In this document: one piece after another, positions 14,365-26,400 of the stretch
Layout of the letters: each line of letters starts with the position of its first letter
Numbering within the stretch: the stretch's first letter is position 1
From: Anagrus nilaparvatae
Lineage: Eukaryota; Arthropoda; Insecta; Hymenoptera; Mymaridae
Reading direction: 5' to 3'
DNA: 64,000 nucleotides
NCBI GenBank assembly: GCA_022575985.1
Contig: JAKSXM010000014.1
Coordinates: 22,134,001-22,198,000 of the forward strand
Notes under the pieces: generated by a model
What the model was told of the DNA's origin: nothing
Database searches by the model: none
What the model saw: the letters and a program-made list of their open reading frames with translations, nothing else
Position numbers and translations under genes: made by a program

Positions 14365-14530
14365 CATCTAAATAACATTGGAAGCAGATTCTTTCATCGT
14401 TGTACCCTTCTTCTTGTATAGACATAAGAAAAGGGCAAGGCTCCCATGGGTGGACCTCCAAAGTACAATTTGTGCACTTATGTGCACCTCCTGGAACCCT
14501 TCCTTCTTGGCAGTCAATACGTGCTTGAGA
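14365..14530 (-). CDS. Unrecognised cysteine-rich small protein, internal exon
   Basis: I do not recognise this protein. On the minus strand an acceptor (TTTTTTTATCACAG) ends at 14531 and 55 open codons follow, with text such as GRVPGGAHKCTNCTLEVHPW and ERICFQCYLD, then a donor G|GTATAT at 14364. Codon use and G+C are far above the flanks. With the next exon the cysteines are spaced C-x11-CxxC-x9-C-x16-CxxC-x10-C, so two CxxC pairs could bind a metal ion or form disulphides. The final G completes a GCA codon with the exon at 14028. Another frame is also open for about 50 codons but looks less protein-like and does not join. The 5' part of the gene, possibly 15667-15656, is not established, and the MITE at 14732 would lie in that intron. 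Confidence 0.55.
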
Positions 14531-14731
14531 CTGTGATAAAAAAATATGAAAAATTAAAATAAAGCATTATAATGAAAATTCAAGCAAAATTAAAAATGGT
14601 TGAAAAAGAAAGATAACATTGTAGATTACAATATTTATTTTAATTTTTCAAGATGAAAATATTAATTTTTTTTTAAAACAATATACAAATTTTAGTTTAC
14701 ATATTTATAAAAAAATATCCTTAAGGCTGAG

Positions 14732-15119
14732 TCTACGTAAGCGTTTGTATACGAATTCGCATGCAAATATTTGCATCGTGCCAACCTATGCTTATTTTAA
14801 TAATACTTTTGCTGCTCCCTCTAGTGCGATAATTAAAGCGCGAAAATTCAAAATTTAAATAAATCTAAAAACCTAAATGGTTAAAATTATTAAATTTTTA
14901 AAAAATTTATTTAAAAATAAACTTAAAATAAAGTAAAATGGTTTTATAAACAATAATTTTTTAAAAATTAAACTATTTAACAAGTTTATTACCTTTCGTT
15001 TTATTTAAAATTTGAATTTTCGCGCCATTCATCGCGGACTATAATTATTTTTTTTCTCTGCATAGGTTGGCACGATGCAAATATTTGCATGCGAATTCGT
15101 ATACAAACGCTTACGTAGA
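14732..15119. mobile_element. MITE with perfect 60-bp terminal inverted repeats
   Basis: 14732-14791 (starting TCTACGTAAGCGTTTGTATA) is the exact complement of 15060-15119. The interior is AT-rich with a second inverted block (GCGCGAAAATTCAAA) just inside the ends. It is 388 bp long with no frame. Perfect ends suggest recent movement. Flanks (GGCTGAG left; TTGCACCTC right) show no clear duplication; weak complementarity may extend the ends by some bases. Confidence 0.85.
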
Positions 15120-18100
15120 TTGCACCTCACGGTTTTGTTTGCATACAGAAATAACTTGCAAGGAGCATGTTTATGTTTACTAATTACTTATCTATTACAA
15201 ACATTCTAGCTTTCTAGGGTTTACCTTGTAAAATTAAAGTTCCTAAATTTTATTATTTTAACTACCCCCCACTTGATTGTGCCCATTTGATCCAGCACAA
15301 AGCTGTTTTTTGATTGCCTCTTCAAAAATAAAAATTTTCATTTTTTCAAAAAATCAATGCATAAAACATTCAAATTGCAATTGTCGTGGATATATTTGCT
15401 TTGTAAACTTCTATAAATTTTAAATTAATTTCAAATATCATAAAATATATTATGATTTACATTTTTTTTAGATATTTTGTCACTACCGAGCTTTTAGAAC
15501 ATTTTAGTAGTAAAAAATTTTTAACAACGTTTCTAAAAGCTTTCTAAAACGTTTTCAAAACCTTTTTTCTGATTTTTACCGATTTTTATTTGTAAATCGG
15601 CACACTACATTAGCCCATAGGTTAAAATTTTTTTTGTAGAGTATAGTTTTATCACCTGAAGCATCATATTCGAAACAGTTACCTCTACGTTCAATTTGGG
15701 AAATAAGAAACACCCTAATATTCCATGTTAAAATATATTGGCGTAAATTAAGTCTTAATAAATTATAAAATAACCAAATTAATTAAAAATGTTATTAAAA
15801 AAAATCTAAATAAATAAATTTTAAGTGGATTTCTGTGGATCATAAGATCTTTGGGTTCAATTCTTTATATTAAATACGCCAGCAATGTTAAATGCGTCCA
15901 AAAAATTTATTTGCTTGGAAATGGATTCATCTCATATTCAATATTTTTGGCAATTCTTAGAAACTATTACTGATTGAGGTTAAGGATCCGCAATTTTGAT
16001 TTTTAAAAATATGACTTTAGAATCATCAATCACAAAATTGTCTTTTATGGTCAAGTGATTTATTGATTATATGGTCAAGAAACAGCCATTTTAGTTTTTA
16101 AAAATCTAATTGTAGAGTCGTTATCAACGACCCCAAAAACTTGCCGGCCAAGGTTAAAATGTTTAAAATAGCATAAAACGCCGATTTTGAGATTAAAAAT
16201 CTGCTCTATTTAGTCTGCCATTTTGACTTTTAAATCTGACTTCAGAATTATGTTCAAAAATCCAGAAACTCAGAATTGCCAAAAATTGGCTTAATCAGCA
16301 ATAATTTTAAAAAATTTGTATTTTTTACAAATTTTTTGTTTATTTTGAGCAATATAGCGTTAATTAATCAAACCTGTGCACCAGAAAATAAATAAGACCT
16401 ACAAAATTGTTTTTAGTGACCAAAAATAATAAAATTCACTGAGGTCAATCCATTTCCATGCCATTAAAATTTTTGGATGCGTTTAATATTGCTAGTACTT
16501 TGACTATGTCAAAAATTATTTATTAAAATTTATAAAAAATAACAATAAAAAAACATTAAGAAATAAATTGAAGGAAATTATAACTGTTAAATTCTGTGCA
16601 ACAAGAAAACCTTATTTGCTAAAAGTAAAGCAAACCTATTATTAATCGAAAGAAATTATAAATGAAGAAACGTCAAGTAAAATTGTGGCTTTTGGTTATA
16701 CGGTGATTAAAATGGATTTTCTACAACTTATTTTCAATATCTTCACAGCAGATAAAGTTTTTGTGTGAAAATAAAAAAAAATGAAAATTTCTGTTCTTAA
16801 TGTCTCTCTTTTTCAAATATTTCTAGAGTAAAAGGGAATCTTGTATATATAAATGAAACGAGGGTGGACTAGTAAAATATCAAAATGAATGAATGGAAAA
16901 AGGGTTTAGATTTGCATAGGTCTCTCTTTTGAATCTCTTCGGAGAATGGAAAAAGGACGTCCGACGTCTAACTGAGATTACAAGCAATATATTATATAGT
17001 TGGCCTCACAACGATTGTAAATTAAATTTCCTCTCGTTCATTCGTATTCTATATTATAACATTGGAATTTGATAAATATCTGCATGATGTTTCTGTCAAT
17101 CTTTTTGAATTATATGTTAAAATATTATTTATCTTGATTTATATCTTTAATAATTTACACAAACATTTTATTACTATTGTAATTATAACTTTTTATAACT
17201 TTTGGTACATTAATGATTCTAAAATTATTACGATCGTTATTTATTTTTAATATACTAGCAAAAATTAGCTATTTTTTGTGATTTCTTGGAATTGTAATTA
17301 TATTTAGGAGCTAATTGGCTGGACCGATTTTCATATAAAGATGACATATTAATTTATTTTAGCCATTTTTTTAAATTCCCCAATTTAAGAATGTTTTTGA
17401 AGCTATTTTTCAAAAAATCTAAATTCATGTTCAACTAGGAATTCCAGTTTTATTTTCCTTCTTTCATGTCCATTTAAATTAGTACATTCGTTAAATTTGC
17501 TCTTCTATTTTTAATTTAACAAAAAAAATTCATGTTTCTGATTTTGATAAATTGTAATTAAGAAACATATGCTTATATAATAGATACATGTGATAAATAA
17601 TACCCAAAAAAAAAAGAATTTTTGTTTGATGGACCTAGATTTTGTTATGTGACAGAACCAACACAAAAAAACAAAATAAACTTGTTGGATTATTATATTA
17701 AATGACGAAGGGAATTTTTCAAAGATTCTAAAAATGGGGGACACAAAATTATTATTATTTTTTTGCATACATTGTATTAATAATAATCTGTACGTATAGA
17801 AAAAAAAAGCTTGCAAAAAAAAAAAGTTGTGGTACAAGGTGAGTAAGATAAATTATCTGTAATCAATTATAACATTAAGAGAAAATAAAATCATAACACA
17901 ATATTTATCTTCTTCTTCTAAAAAATATTTTTTTTACCCTTGTATATTATAATTCTCAAGGTTTTTCATTTAGAATCCAGATATAATTTTATGCAATAGT
18001 AAAAGAAGTTTAAAAAAAAAAGTTTTTTTTTTTTAGATTGATTTCATCTCATTAAATATTATAATTCGTAACTAGTTTCTTTTTTAAAATTTTATAGTAA

Positions 18101-19439
18101 TGACTTTTTTGGGCTTTTGGGATAATAAATGTAAATTAATATACATTTATAATAATATTTACTAACATTATAGTACATAATTCATTTTTTTAAAATTTTG
18201 ACGTTAGAAATAGATTGAAAAACAAAGAATACATTAATTTAAAATTAATTTTTTAGGTTTAATAGCTTTGGGATTACATTGTGATTTCATTGCATTAGAT
18301 TCCTTGTTACACACTCAATATTTTATATCTCCTCCTTGAACGTAACATTAAATCCTGTATTCTTAAAAGAAAATGAAGAGGAAAAAAATTTATGTATAAG
18401 AAAAGAAATACGTTTTGATATCTCAATATAATCGTAAACGATGAAAAGCAACAAATAATTTGCAACGCCACCCAGAATAATAACGAAAAAGATTATATTG
18501 CCATAAGGAAAATAAAAAAGAAGTTACAACAATAAAAGAAAAAGATTCTTTTTTTTTATATAAAAGAGTTAAAAAATATATATAATACGTGATCAACAAA
18601 ATATAAAGCTAAAGCGTGAATCCGCATTTTTTTTTTATTTTTTATATAAAAAAGTACTCAAATTATGATAATCATTTTTTTTTTTAAAATGCAGTTTTTT
18701 TTTTAAGTTAAGACATTAAAATAAAGTATATAATTTTATGTGAAGTAAGTAAATGTTCATTGTTATAACTTTATTATTATTATATTATATATGTAATTTT
18801 GTTATAAATATGGTTTTTGCGGTCTAATTTTGAGACTATTAAATGTGTATTATAATGCACGTTTGAAATTTTTTTTTTAAGTCGTTTGATGTTGTATAAA
18901 ATAAAAATTGTTTTTTTTTGTCTTATGTTATTTTTTATGTGAAATAAATTTTCTTATTGGTGTTTTATTTTTATAAAATTATTAGCTATATTTTTTTTTC
19001 TTCATTTTTTATTACTTTTAAGATTTGAAAATATTATGGCGTGTTAGTCAAAAATAAAGTGAATCAACTTTTTGAATTTAATATGCATTTAGATTTTATT
19101 GATTGGAAAGGTTTTGGCTGGTGGTCAGCCATTTTATAGATATCAGCCAATGACAGGCAATGAAAAATGTTAACTTTAGTGAAAAAAATACAACTTTGAA
19201 ACTCTTTGAAAGCCAAACTATTGAGTAAATCAAGACAAGAAAAAATCAAATTATCAAGGTTCCCAAAACGTGCTAAATTTTTGAATCATTATGTTTTTTA
19301 AGTGAAAAGTAGTATATTATAGCTATTTATTAAACAAGGGATAAAATATTGGTTTTGATTTTGCATGCAGTTGTATGACAGTTGCGGACAGCATGCAATA
19401 GTCGAACCCTATATTTTGTCCCGTGTTCTAAAACATAGT
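15120..19439. other. Intergenic DNA without a firm gene
   Basis: AT-rich DNA. A GC-richer patch at 16840-17000 (CGAGGGTGGACTAG, GGACGTCCGACGTC) may be regulatory. A possible tiny first exon of the small gene below lies at 15667-15656 (ATGATGCTTCAG then GTGATA, minus strand), which would join in phase to 14530; this is only a suggestion. Open frames at 17062-17250, 17837-17511 and 19249-19064 are not convincing. Confidence 0.4.
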
Positions 19440-19514
19440 TTTACATATAATGGGCAAAAAAGCCATCTTCCTAGAGTATGAAAATAGGCCTTTTTTGCCC
19501 TAGATATGTAAAAA
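19440..19514. repeat. Short hairpin repeat
   Basis: TTACATATAATGGGCAAAAA with GCC following (19441-19464) pairs imperfectly with GGCCTTTTTTGCCCTAGATA and TGTA (19488-19511). Probably a decayed miniature element. Confidence 0.6.
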
Positions 19515-20239
19515 TTATGAAGTATGAAAAAAATTTAGTCTGACTCCAGTCTACAAACCTTTTATTTGGAAGATGATGATGCTACTGTATTTTATTTTTG
19601 TAATATTTATAAAAGAAAAGCGTTAGTTAATATTAAACGCATTTTTAATTACCCTTATAAACGGCAAAAATTTTTGCTTATCAGTATACTGTTTTACTGA
19701 TTAGATGACTAAAAGTAGCGATAAAAGTTAAAAGTTGAATATAATATAGTATAAAACTTTGGACGTCTTCAGATAGTCCAAGCTAAAACAGATACTGCAA
19801 AATTTTGGACACAAAATTTCAACCACATAATATCAGACACATGAATTAACAAAAAAATTTTAGAACGTATCAATAAAATATTTAAAAAATTTAGCCCGCT
19901 TCGAAATTTCAAACATCTTAAATTTATTATTTTTAAAGTCCACAAATGGCAAATTATTTTATGCTGCCCAAAAATAAAATAAATTTAAAAATAACCTGGA
20001 GATTTTGTCTTTTATTTTGATTGTAGACATTTGGGCAATGTAAAAAATATTTTTACACTGGGAAGTTTTTATACTTATTTGGTTTGTGGGCAATATAAAT
20101 AATTTTGTCATTCGTGGTCAAAATTGAAAATGATAAATTTAAAGTGTCCGAAATAGTTGTTTCCTATTTTTAAAAGGGATAAATTTGTTTAATATTTTGG
20201 TTCCTCATAGAGGAACGTCCCGACGAATTTTCGAAATAT

Positions 20240-20460
20240 CTCTTATGATCTCCGCTGATCTTTTTAGATCTCCGGAGATCACTTTTGATTTCTGGAGATC
20301 TCCGGAGATCTCCATAAATCACAAGTGATCGCAAATTTCAGGTGATTTCTTTAGTTCTCTGGAGACCTCCGAAGATCTCCGGAGATCTCCGGAAATCACT
20401 TTTGATCTCTGGAGATTAAAATAGATCTAAAGTAATCTCCAGAGATCACTGAGGTAAAAA
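20240..20460. repeat. Subterminal GATCTCCGGAGATC repeat array (left arm)
   Basis: Many exact and degenerate copies of the palindrome GATCTCCGGAGATC, alternating with ATCACTTTTGATC-like and GATCTCTGGAGAT-like units. Arrays of short palindromes near transposon ends often are transposase-binding sites. A mirror copy is in the right arm at about 22225-22440. Confidence 0.8.
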
Positions 20461-22224
20461 AAAAGTTAGAAAAATTTAGAAAAAATATTTATAATCATTA
20501 AGCAAAGTTGTAAAACGATAAACTTGATTGTTTTACCTTATTTTTTGGCTTTATTTAAATTTAAAAAATGCGAAAAAAATGCTACTATTAGTTATTTTAC
20601 TAAAACATCAAAAATCAAAAAGTACAGCAATAACTTTACTAATTTTTATAATGAAAATAATTATTGGAATCGTCTCAATAAGAAATACAATTAGGTAAAT
20701 GAGTAAAAAAAATTAGTTATTTGATCATTAATAATTTTAATAAATATTAATAATTTTAATTACAATATATTAGTCAACATATTTTAAATTAGTCAACAAT
20801 TTCTATAAACAAATAATTATAATTCATTTTTTTAACCACAATAATTATTACCATGATAGGTACTTTGTAATCTATTTATAAAATAAAAAAATAAATAATT
20901 GTTTACTAATCTGGCTAAATCTTAAATTATAAGAACTGGTACTCACAAGGGGAGACCGGAACATTTGGGTGGTTAAATTACAATCTATTGTTATGGATGA
21001 CTTTAATATGTTGAAAAAACACCCAAGATATCCTCCGTTTATTCCAACGCGCCTTCTGGGCTTAGAAACGCAGGGCTCAATGTTATAAAATAGGATTTTT
21101 AGACAATTTTCAAAATGATGCGATAAGCTCGAAAATTAACCAAAATACTTTCGGTTGGTCTCATTTTTTTCGTATAAGTACCATCTTTTAACTTCCGCCA
21201 GCCGCAATGCTCCACTACCTATTCTCACAGCGCTATAGTCAATAAACCAAATGCCCATTTTTGGACCAAAATGACCAATTTTTAAATTGCTGCAAAAATT
21301 GCAATTTTCAATAAAAATAGGTCTTGTAGGTGTCAAAAGTTTTGTACAAGTTTCATGCTTCCAAAATTTTTTTACTCGTTCTTTTAGCTTTAGATGTTTC
21401 TGAGATATGACTCCACAAAGTTAGTGATAAAATATGATTTTTTTTTAAAAATCTTAAATTGAGACTCTGTCTTTAAATTATCATATCTGCTAAATGAGTA
21501 ATCAAAAAGAAGCGAGTAAAACATTTTTTAAAACTTAGAGCTAATACAAAATTTTTGAGATCTACAAGACCTATTTTTATTGAAAATTGCAATTTTTGCA
21601 GCAATTTAAAAATTGGTAATTTTGGTCCAAAAATGGGCATTTGGTTTATTGACTAAAACGCTGTGAGAATAGGTGATGGAGCATTGCGGATAACGGGAGT
21701 TAAAAGATGATACTTATACGGAAAAAATGAGACCAACTGGAAGTATTTTGGTTAATTTTCGAGCTTATCGCATCATTTTGAAAATTGTCTAAAAATCCTA
21801 TTTTATAACATTGAGCCCTGCGTTTCTAAGCCCAGAAGGCGCGTTGAATAAAAAAATGAATTATAATTATTTGTTTATAGAAATTGTTGACTAATTTAAA
21901 ATATGTTGACTAATATATTGTAATTAAAATTATTAATATTTATTAAAATTATTAATGATCAAATAACTAATTTTTTTTACTCATTTACCTAATTGTATTT
22001 CTTATTGAGACGATTCCAATAATTATTTTCATTATAAAAATTAGTAAAGTTATTGCTGTACTTTTTGATTTTTGATGTTTTAGTAAAATAACTAATAGTA
22101 GCATTTTTTTCGCATTTTTTAAATTTAAATAAAGCCAAAAAATAAGGTAAAACAATCAAGTTTATCGTTTTACAACTTTGCTTAATGATTATAAATATTT
22201 TTTCTAAATTTTTCTAACTTTTTT

Positions 22225-22440
22225 TTTACCTCAGTGATCTCTGGAGATTACTTTAGATCTATTTTAATCTCCAGAGATCAAAAGTGATTTCCGGAGATCT
22301 CCGGAGATCTCCGGAGGTCTCTAGAGAACTAAAGAAATCACCTGAAATTTGCGATCACTTGTGATTTATGGAGATCTCCGGAGATCTCCAGAAATCAAAA
22401 GTGATCTCCGGAGATCTAAAAAGATCAGCGGAGATCATAA
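22225..22440. repeat. Subterminal GATCTCCGGAGATC repeat array (right arm)
   Basis: Mirror image of the left array, differing from it at two positions that I could see (CTCTAGAG for CTCTGGAG; CTCCGGAG for CTCCGAAG, in left-arm orientation). Confidence 0.8.
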
Positions 22441-22558
22441 GAGATATTTCGAAAATTCGTCGGGTACCTTTGTGATATGAAATTTTGATTTTTGATTTTT
22501 TGGAATATAAGCACGATTTGAGACCCCAGGAAGTTAAAAATCCGGTTTTTAATAAATA

Positions 22559-22560
<2 letters not shown>

Positions 22561-22594
<34 letters not shown>
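22561..22594. repeat. (TG)n microsatellite
   Basis: Seventeen TG units, followed by TATGCATGGATGCATG. Lies inside the composite foldback, just outside the right palindrome arm. Confidence 0.95.
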
Positions 22595-22598
<4 letters not shown>

Positions 22599-23473
22599 CA
22601 TGGATGCATGTCTGTAACCGACGATATTTCAAGACCTAATGGATAAGAAGATAAATATGGTAAACTGCGTGTAATTAAGACAGCTAAATTTTCGGTCAGA
22701 GATAGCCAAGGCCAAAACATTGTCACCTTCGTATCCAAGTTTTTTTGGCCACGTGATCTAGAAAAAGTTATGGGTCCACAAAGTTGGTCATTTTTTCGCA
22801 AACAAAAACTGAAAGTAAGACACTGTGGAATAGTCTGGATTTATAGATTAGGCCAAAACATTCTGAGTTTTCATTTGAAACTCTCGAGGTACATTTTTTA
22901 TTATTTTTTTTTTTTATGTAATGCATCATTTATTTCTATGAAAGTACTTATATTTCAAATAATGGTTTTTACTCGATATCTCGAATCGGATATTTAATTT
23001 TTTGAAAATTTTTTTCTCAAAATTTTTTGCATAAATAAATAAAAAAAGCAGCAATATTTTTTTTCTTCTTGGACGTATTCATTTTTTCCTATGAAGGTAT
23101 TTATATCTTGAATTATCGTTTTTACTCGATATCTCCAATTGATACTTAATTCTTTTTAAATTTATTTCTCAACATTTTTTAAAATAGAAAAATTAAAAAA
23201 ATATCAATATTTTTTTTCTTTTGTATGGGACGTAGCACTTAATTTTTTTCTATGAAATTACTAATATCTAGAATTATCGTTTAAAATAGACCATTATGAA
23301 CATTTTTTTATTGTTAATGAGGAACTATAGTGCCAATTACTTGGCAGCATTTTTTTTATGTGCCCTAATTTTTTTTAAAATTAATTCATGTGTCTGATAT
23401 TAAGTGGTTGAAAGTTTGTTACCGAAATTTTGCGTGGGCTATTTTAGCGATGGACTACATGAAGGCGTCCAAA

Positions 23474-26400
23474 AAATAAAATCAAAATTTTTTCTTAATT
23501 CAGCGGCAGAAAAAATTACTTCATTAAAATTATTTTATACGATAAGATATTAACTTACAAGTATATTTAATTTTCAAGAAATTATTCTGATGAAAATAAA
23601 GTAATTGATGGTATACAGTAAATCGATACTAAATAAGGATTTTATAAGATAACATAAAAAAAAGTGTAAGATAAAAATACAGATAAGTTTTTTTTATTTT
23701 GCTTAAAAAATATAAGATTTAAAAAAAAAACACAAGAATCATGTTCATGTAATAAAAAAAACGGTTATAAAGTTGTTATTATTTTTGTTGATGAAAATTA
23801 TCCGACTTTTTTTGTATATAAATAAATAGTTTACAAGCAGCTAAAACCCATTAAGTTAAAAAAAAACTTTCATAATGTAGTAAATAATGTTTTCAACGCC
23901 ATTTTTTTAAACGATGTAATTTTTTTTTTTCTATTTTAAATGTACGTGATATAGTTCGTATGCGGTGGTTAACGTGCAATTATTTTACACTGTAAGATTA
24001 GTTTACTTGAATTTTTAATGAATGCTTGAAATTAATTAAGGATTTTCTTAAAAATTTAAAGGTAAATTCAAAAAATTTCTGCATAAATATTTTTTTTTTT
24101 AATTGAAGTTGAAGAACGGATTGACTTTATATGAAGAAGAAATTGTTTTGATAAAAATAGACTTTTGAAAGTAAAATAGATATCATGTAAGAAAATTATG
24201 AAATTTTTTGGTGAAACTGAGCTTCTGTAGATCAGGTTTACGAGACTATCATTTTGAGTTACCCTTGGATATGGCAAAAATTTATGCTTATCAGTATACT
24301 GATAAGATGCATGTTAAAAGTTTAGAATAAAAAATATTTTTCAAAAACTTTTTTGCGTTATGTGCTTCTCCAATTATTCGATATGGAAGTTTTAACCCAT
24401 TTTCATTCCTTTGGGGAAGGGTGACCCAATCGCAAATTGGTCAAAATACTATACAATATTTTCAAATACAAGATTCAAAAAAAATAATAATAAAAAAAAT
24501 ATCCTACACCATGTTTTTTGTAATTTTCCTTATTTTTGGGGTAGTTTTTAACACCTAAAATTAGCGAAAATATCCCAATTATATCATCTTATCAAAAAAA
24601 CCATATAATTTGTTGAATAATCTTGAAAAAATGGAATTAGCTTGTCCAGTTTAGTTATGGTTACAGAATATTAAAAAAAAAACCTTTAAAAGGGGGTATT
24701 TTTGATGATTTAAGGGTGTTCTGCTAATTTCAAGCCACTTTGGATCCCGGATTCGAACTCAGCAACCCAAAAAACCTACAGATGACCTTTTCTCATGCTG
24801 ATTATAGATGTCAGACCCCCCCCCCCCCAACATTATGACTGGAGTACCTCTAAAATGTACACTAATTTTATTATATAGCAAAAAAAATACTCAAAGCATT
24901 CTGTTAATCAGAAATTATTTTTCTTTCCAGTAATTCAAATATTTTTCCTCGAAAGAAAATTTTTGAATCTTAAATTTTCATGTTTAGTAGTACAACCTTT
25001 TTGAAATACATTCTTACAGGTTACAAAGCTGTTAACCTACACTGTCAGGCTACTGCGCTTGAATTTTGATGTATTATTTATTTTTTTTAAACACGAAATT
25101 TTATAATGATTTGGATATTTTATTTTTTTAATTTAATTAATATTTCGAAGTAATTGGGCAAAATTTTGAATATCTGCTTGAATTATCGAGCAAAAAAAAT
25201 TAAAATTACGATTTTTAAGTATTTGATTGAATTTTTAAAAAACTTTGCTTGCTTGAAACTAAAATAGTGTTTGAAGGTATATTATTGTCCTCGGAAGTTC
25301 AATTTTTCCCTACGGTGTTAAGATTTTTATCTCTTGTAATAAACTTCACTATCGTTATATTTTACTTTCATATTATATTTATCCACATATCCTATTTTAT
25401 GCTTTGAAGTCCATATTATCCTTCAGAAGTCTACTTGCTTATTAACCCATTTTTTCCTTCATATCTAATTTTAGCTAAATCAAAATGTATGTACAAAAAT
25501 GAATATATGTTCTAAATTCTAAAAGTCAACTTGAAATTGAAAGCATATAAATAATTCAGTATGCTTTTGCTGATAAAATCCAAGAAAAAAGAGAAGAATT
25601 TAATAGAAACTTTTTAAAATTACTTAATTATAAATATTTTTATATCTTACTTATATGATTGAGATTTTATTGAATACATTAAATGATTAATTTTATCGAT
25701 GAAATTTATACACTTTAATAAAAAAAATAATAAAAATAATTACAAAAAAAAGATATAATCATTAAGATATAAAATTAATAATAATTAAATTATTTATCAT
25801 AACTTTTAATACAGACATAATTATAGTAAAAATAATAATAATAATAAACTTTATAAATATTTATTAATAATTTCTCTTAAAGTTTAATATTAAAATATAA
25901 TTTACATAAAATAAATTTTTTATATTACTTTAGTCATTTGCAATACTTAAGTATTTTGCATCAAAGACAGCTGGTGCAAATAAAAAATACACTCATCCCT
26001 CTGTGTTGTTGTTACTGTTATTGTTATTGTATGGTGCATCATCATCATCTACTGTGTGCTTTCTTCTTCATTTTTTTTTCTTTTTTTTTAAAGTATATAT
26101 TATTATATGCAAAAATTTTAAGCAAAAATGTCTCTCGTGAGAGAAAACTGATAAATGTCTTTGACTTTCGTCTCTTTTTATGTGTGTATGTGTGAATAAA
26201 TATATGGGTGTATAAGCATTAATTTTGGCTTGGGTAGATTGTTGAATTTGCTCAAATTTTAATGCATTTTCGTATTGCATAAAAATTCAACTAAAATTTT
26301 AGCGTATTGTGTTTTTGCAGCAAATTTTTACCTATTCTAGAACTTTAAAAGCTATACTATTCGATTCAGGGACTTACCAGGAGAGTATAAACTGTTTGAG

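Larger units (their letters stand above)
20219..22464. repeat. 2.2-kb palindrome with nearly identical 616-bp arms
   Basis: The left arm 20219-20834 and right arm 21849-22464 have equal length and, where I compared them base by base, only two differences. Both begin CCCGACGAATTTTCG at the outer ends. The palindrome continues inward in a second pair (21039-21336 and 21557-21848) that is clearly more diverged, and faintly into the centre. About 204 bases at 20835-21038 occur on the left only. Open frames in it, including minus 22801-22355, are repeat translations. Confidence 0.85.
19758..23473. mobile_element. Large composite foldback element (outer boundaries)
   Basis: Sequences starting TTTGGACGTCTTCA at 19758 and, inverted, at 23473 match for about 100 bases (shared block CACTTAATATCAGACACATG in one, CACATAATATCAGACACATG in the other). 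Between them lie a smaller hairpin (about 19912-20150), the 2.2-kb palindrome (20219-22464), a TG microsatellite and further AT-rich DNA. There is no transposase frame, so it is non-autonomous. Target-site duplication is not clear (ATAAAA occurs at both flanks but is cheap in this DNA). It lies about 30 kb downstream of Antp. Confidence 0.65.

Noticed and set aside
22355..22801. Minus-strand 148-codon frame with a His-Thr run
   Set aside because: It translates the TG microsatellite and the palindrome arm, which are repeat DNA.
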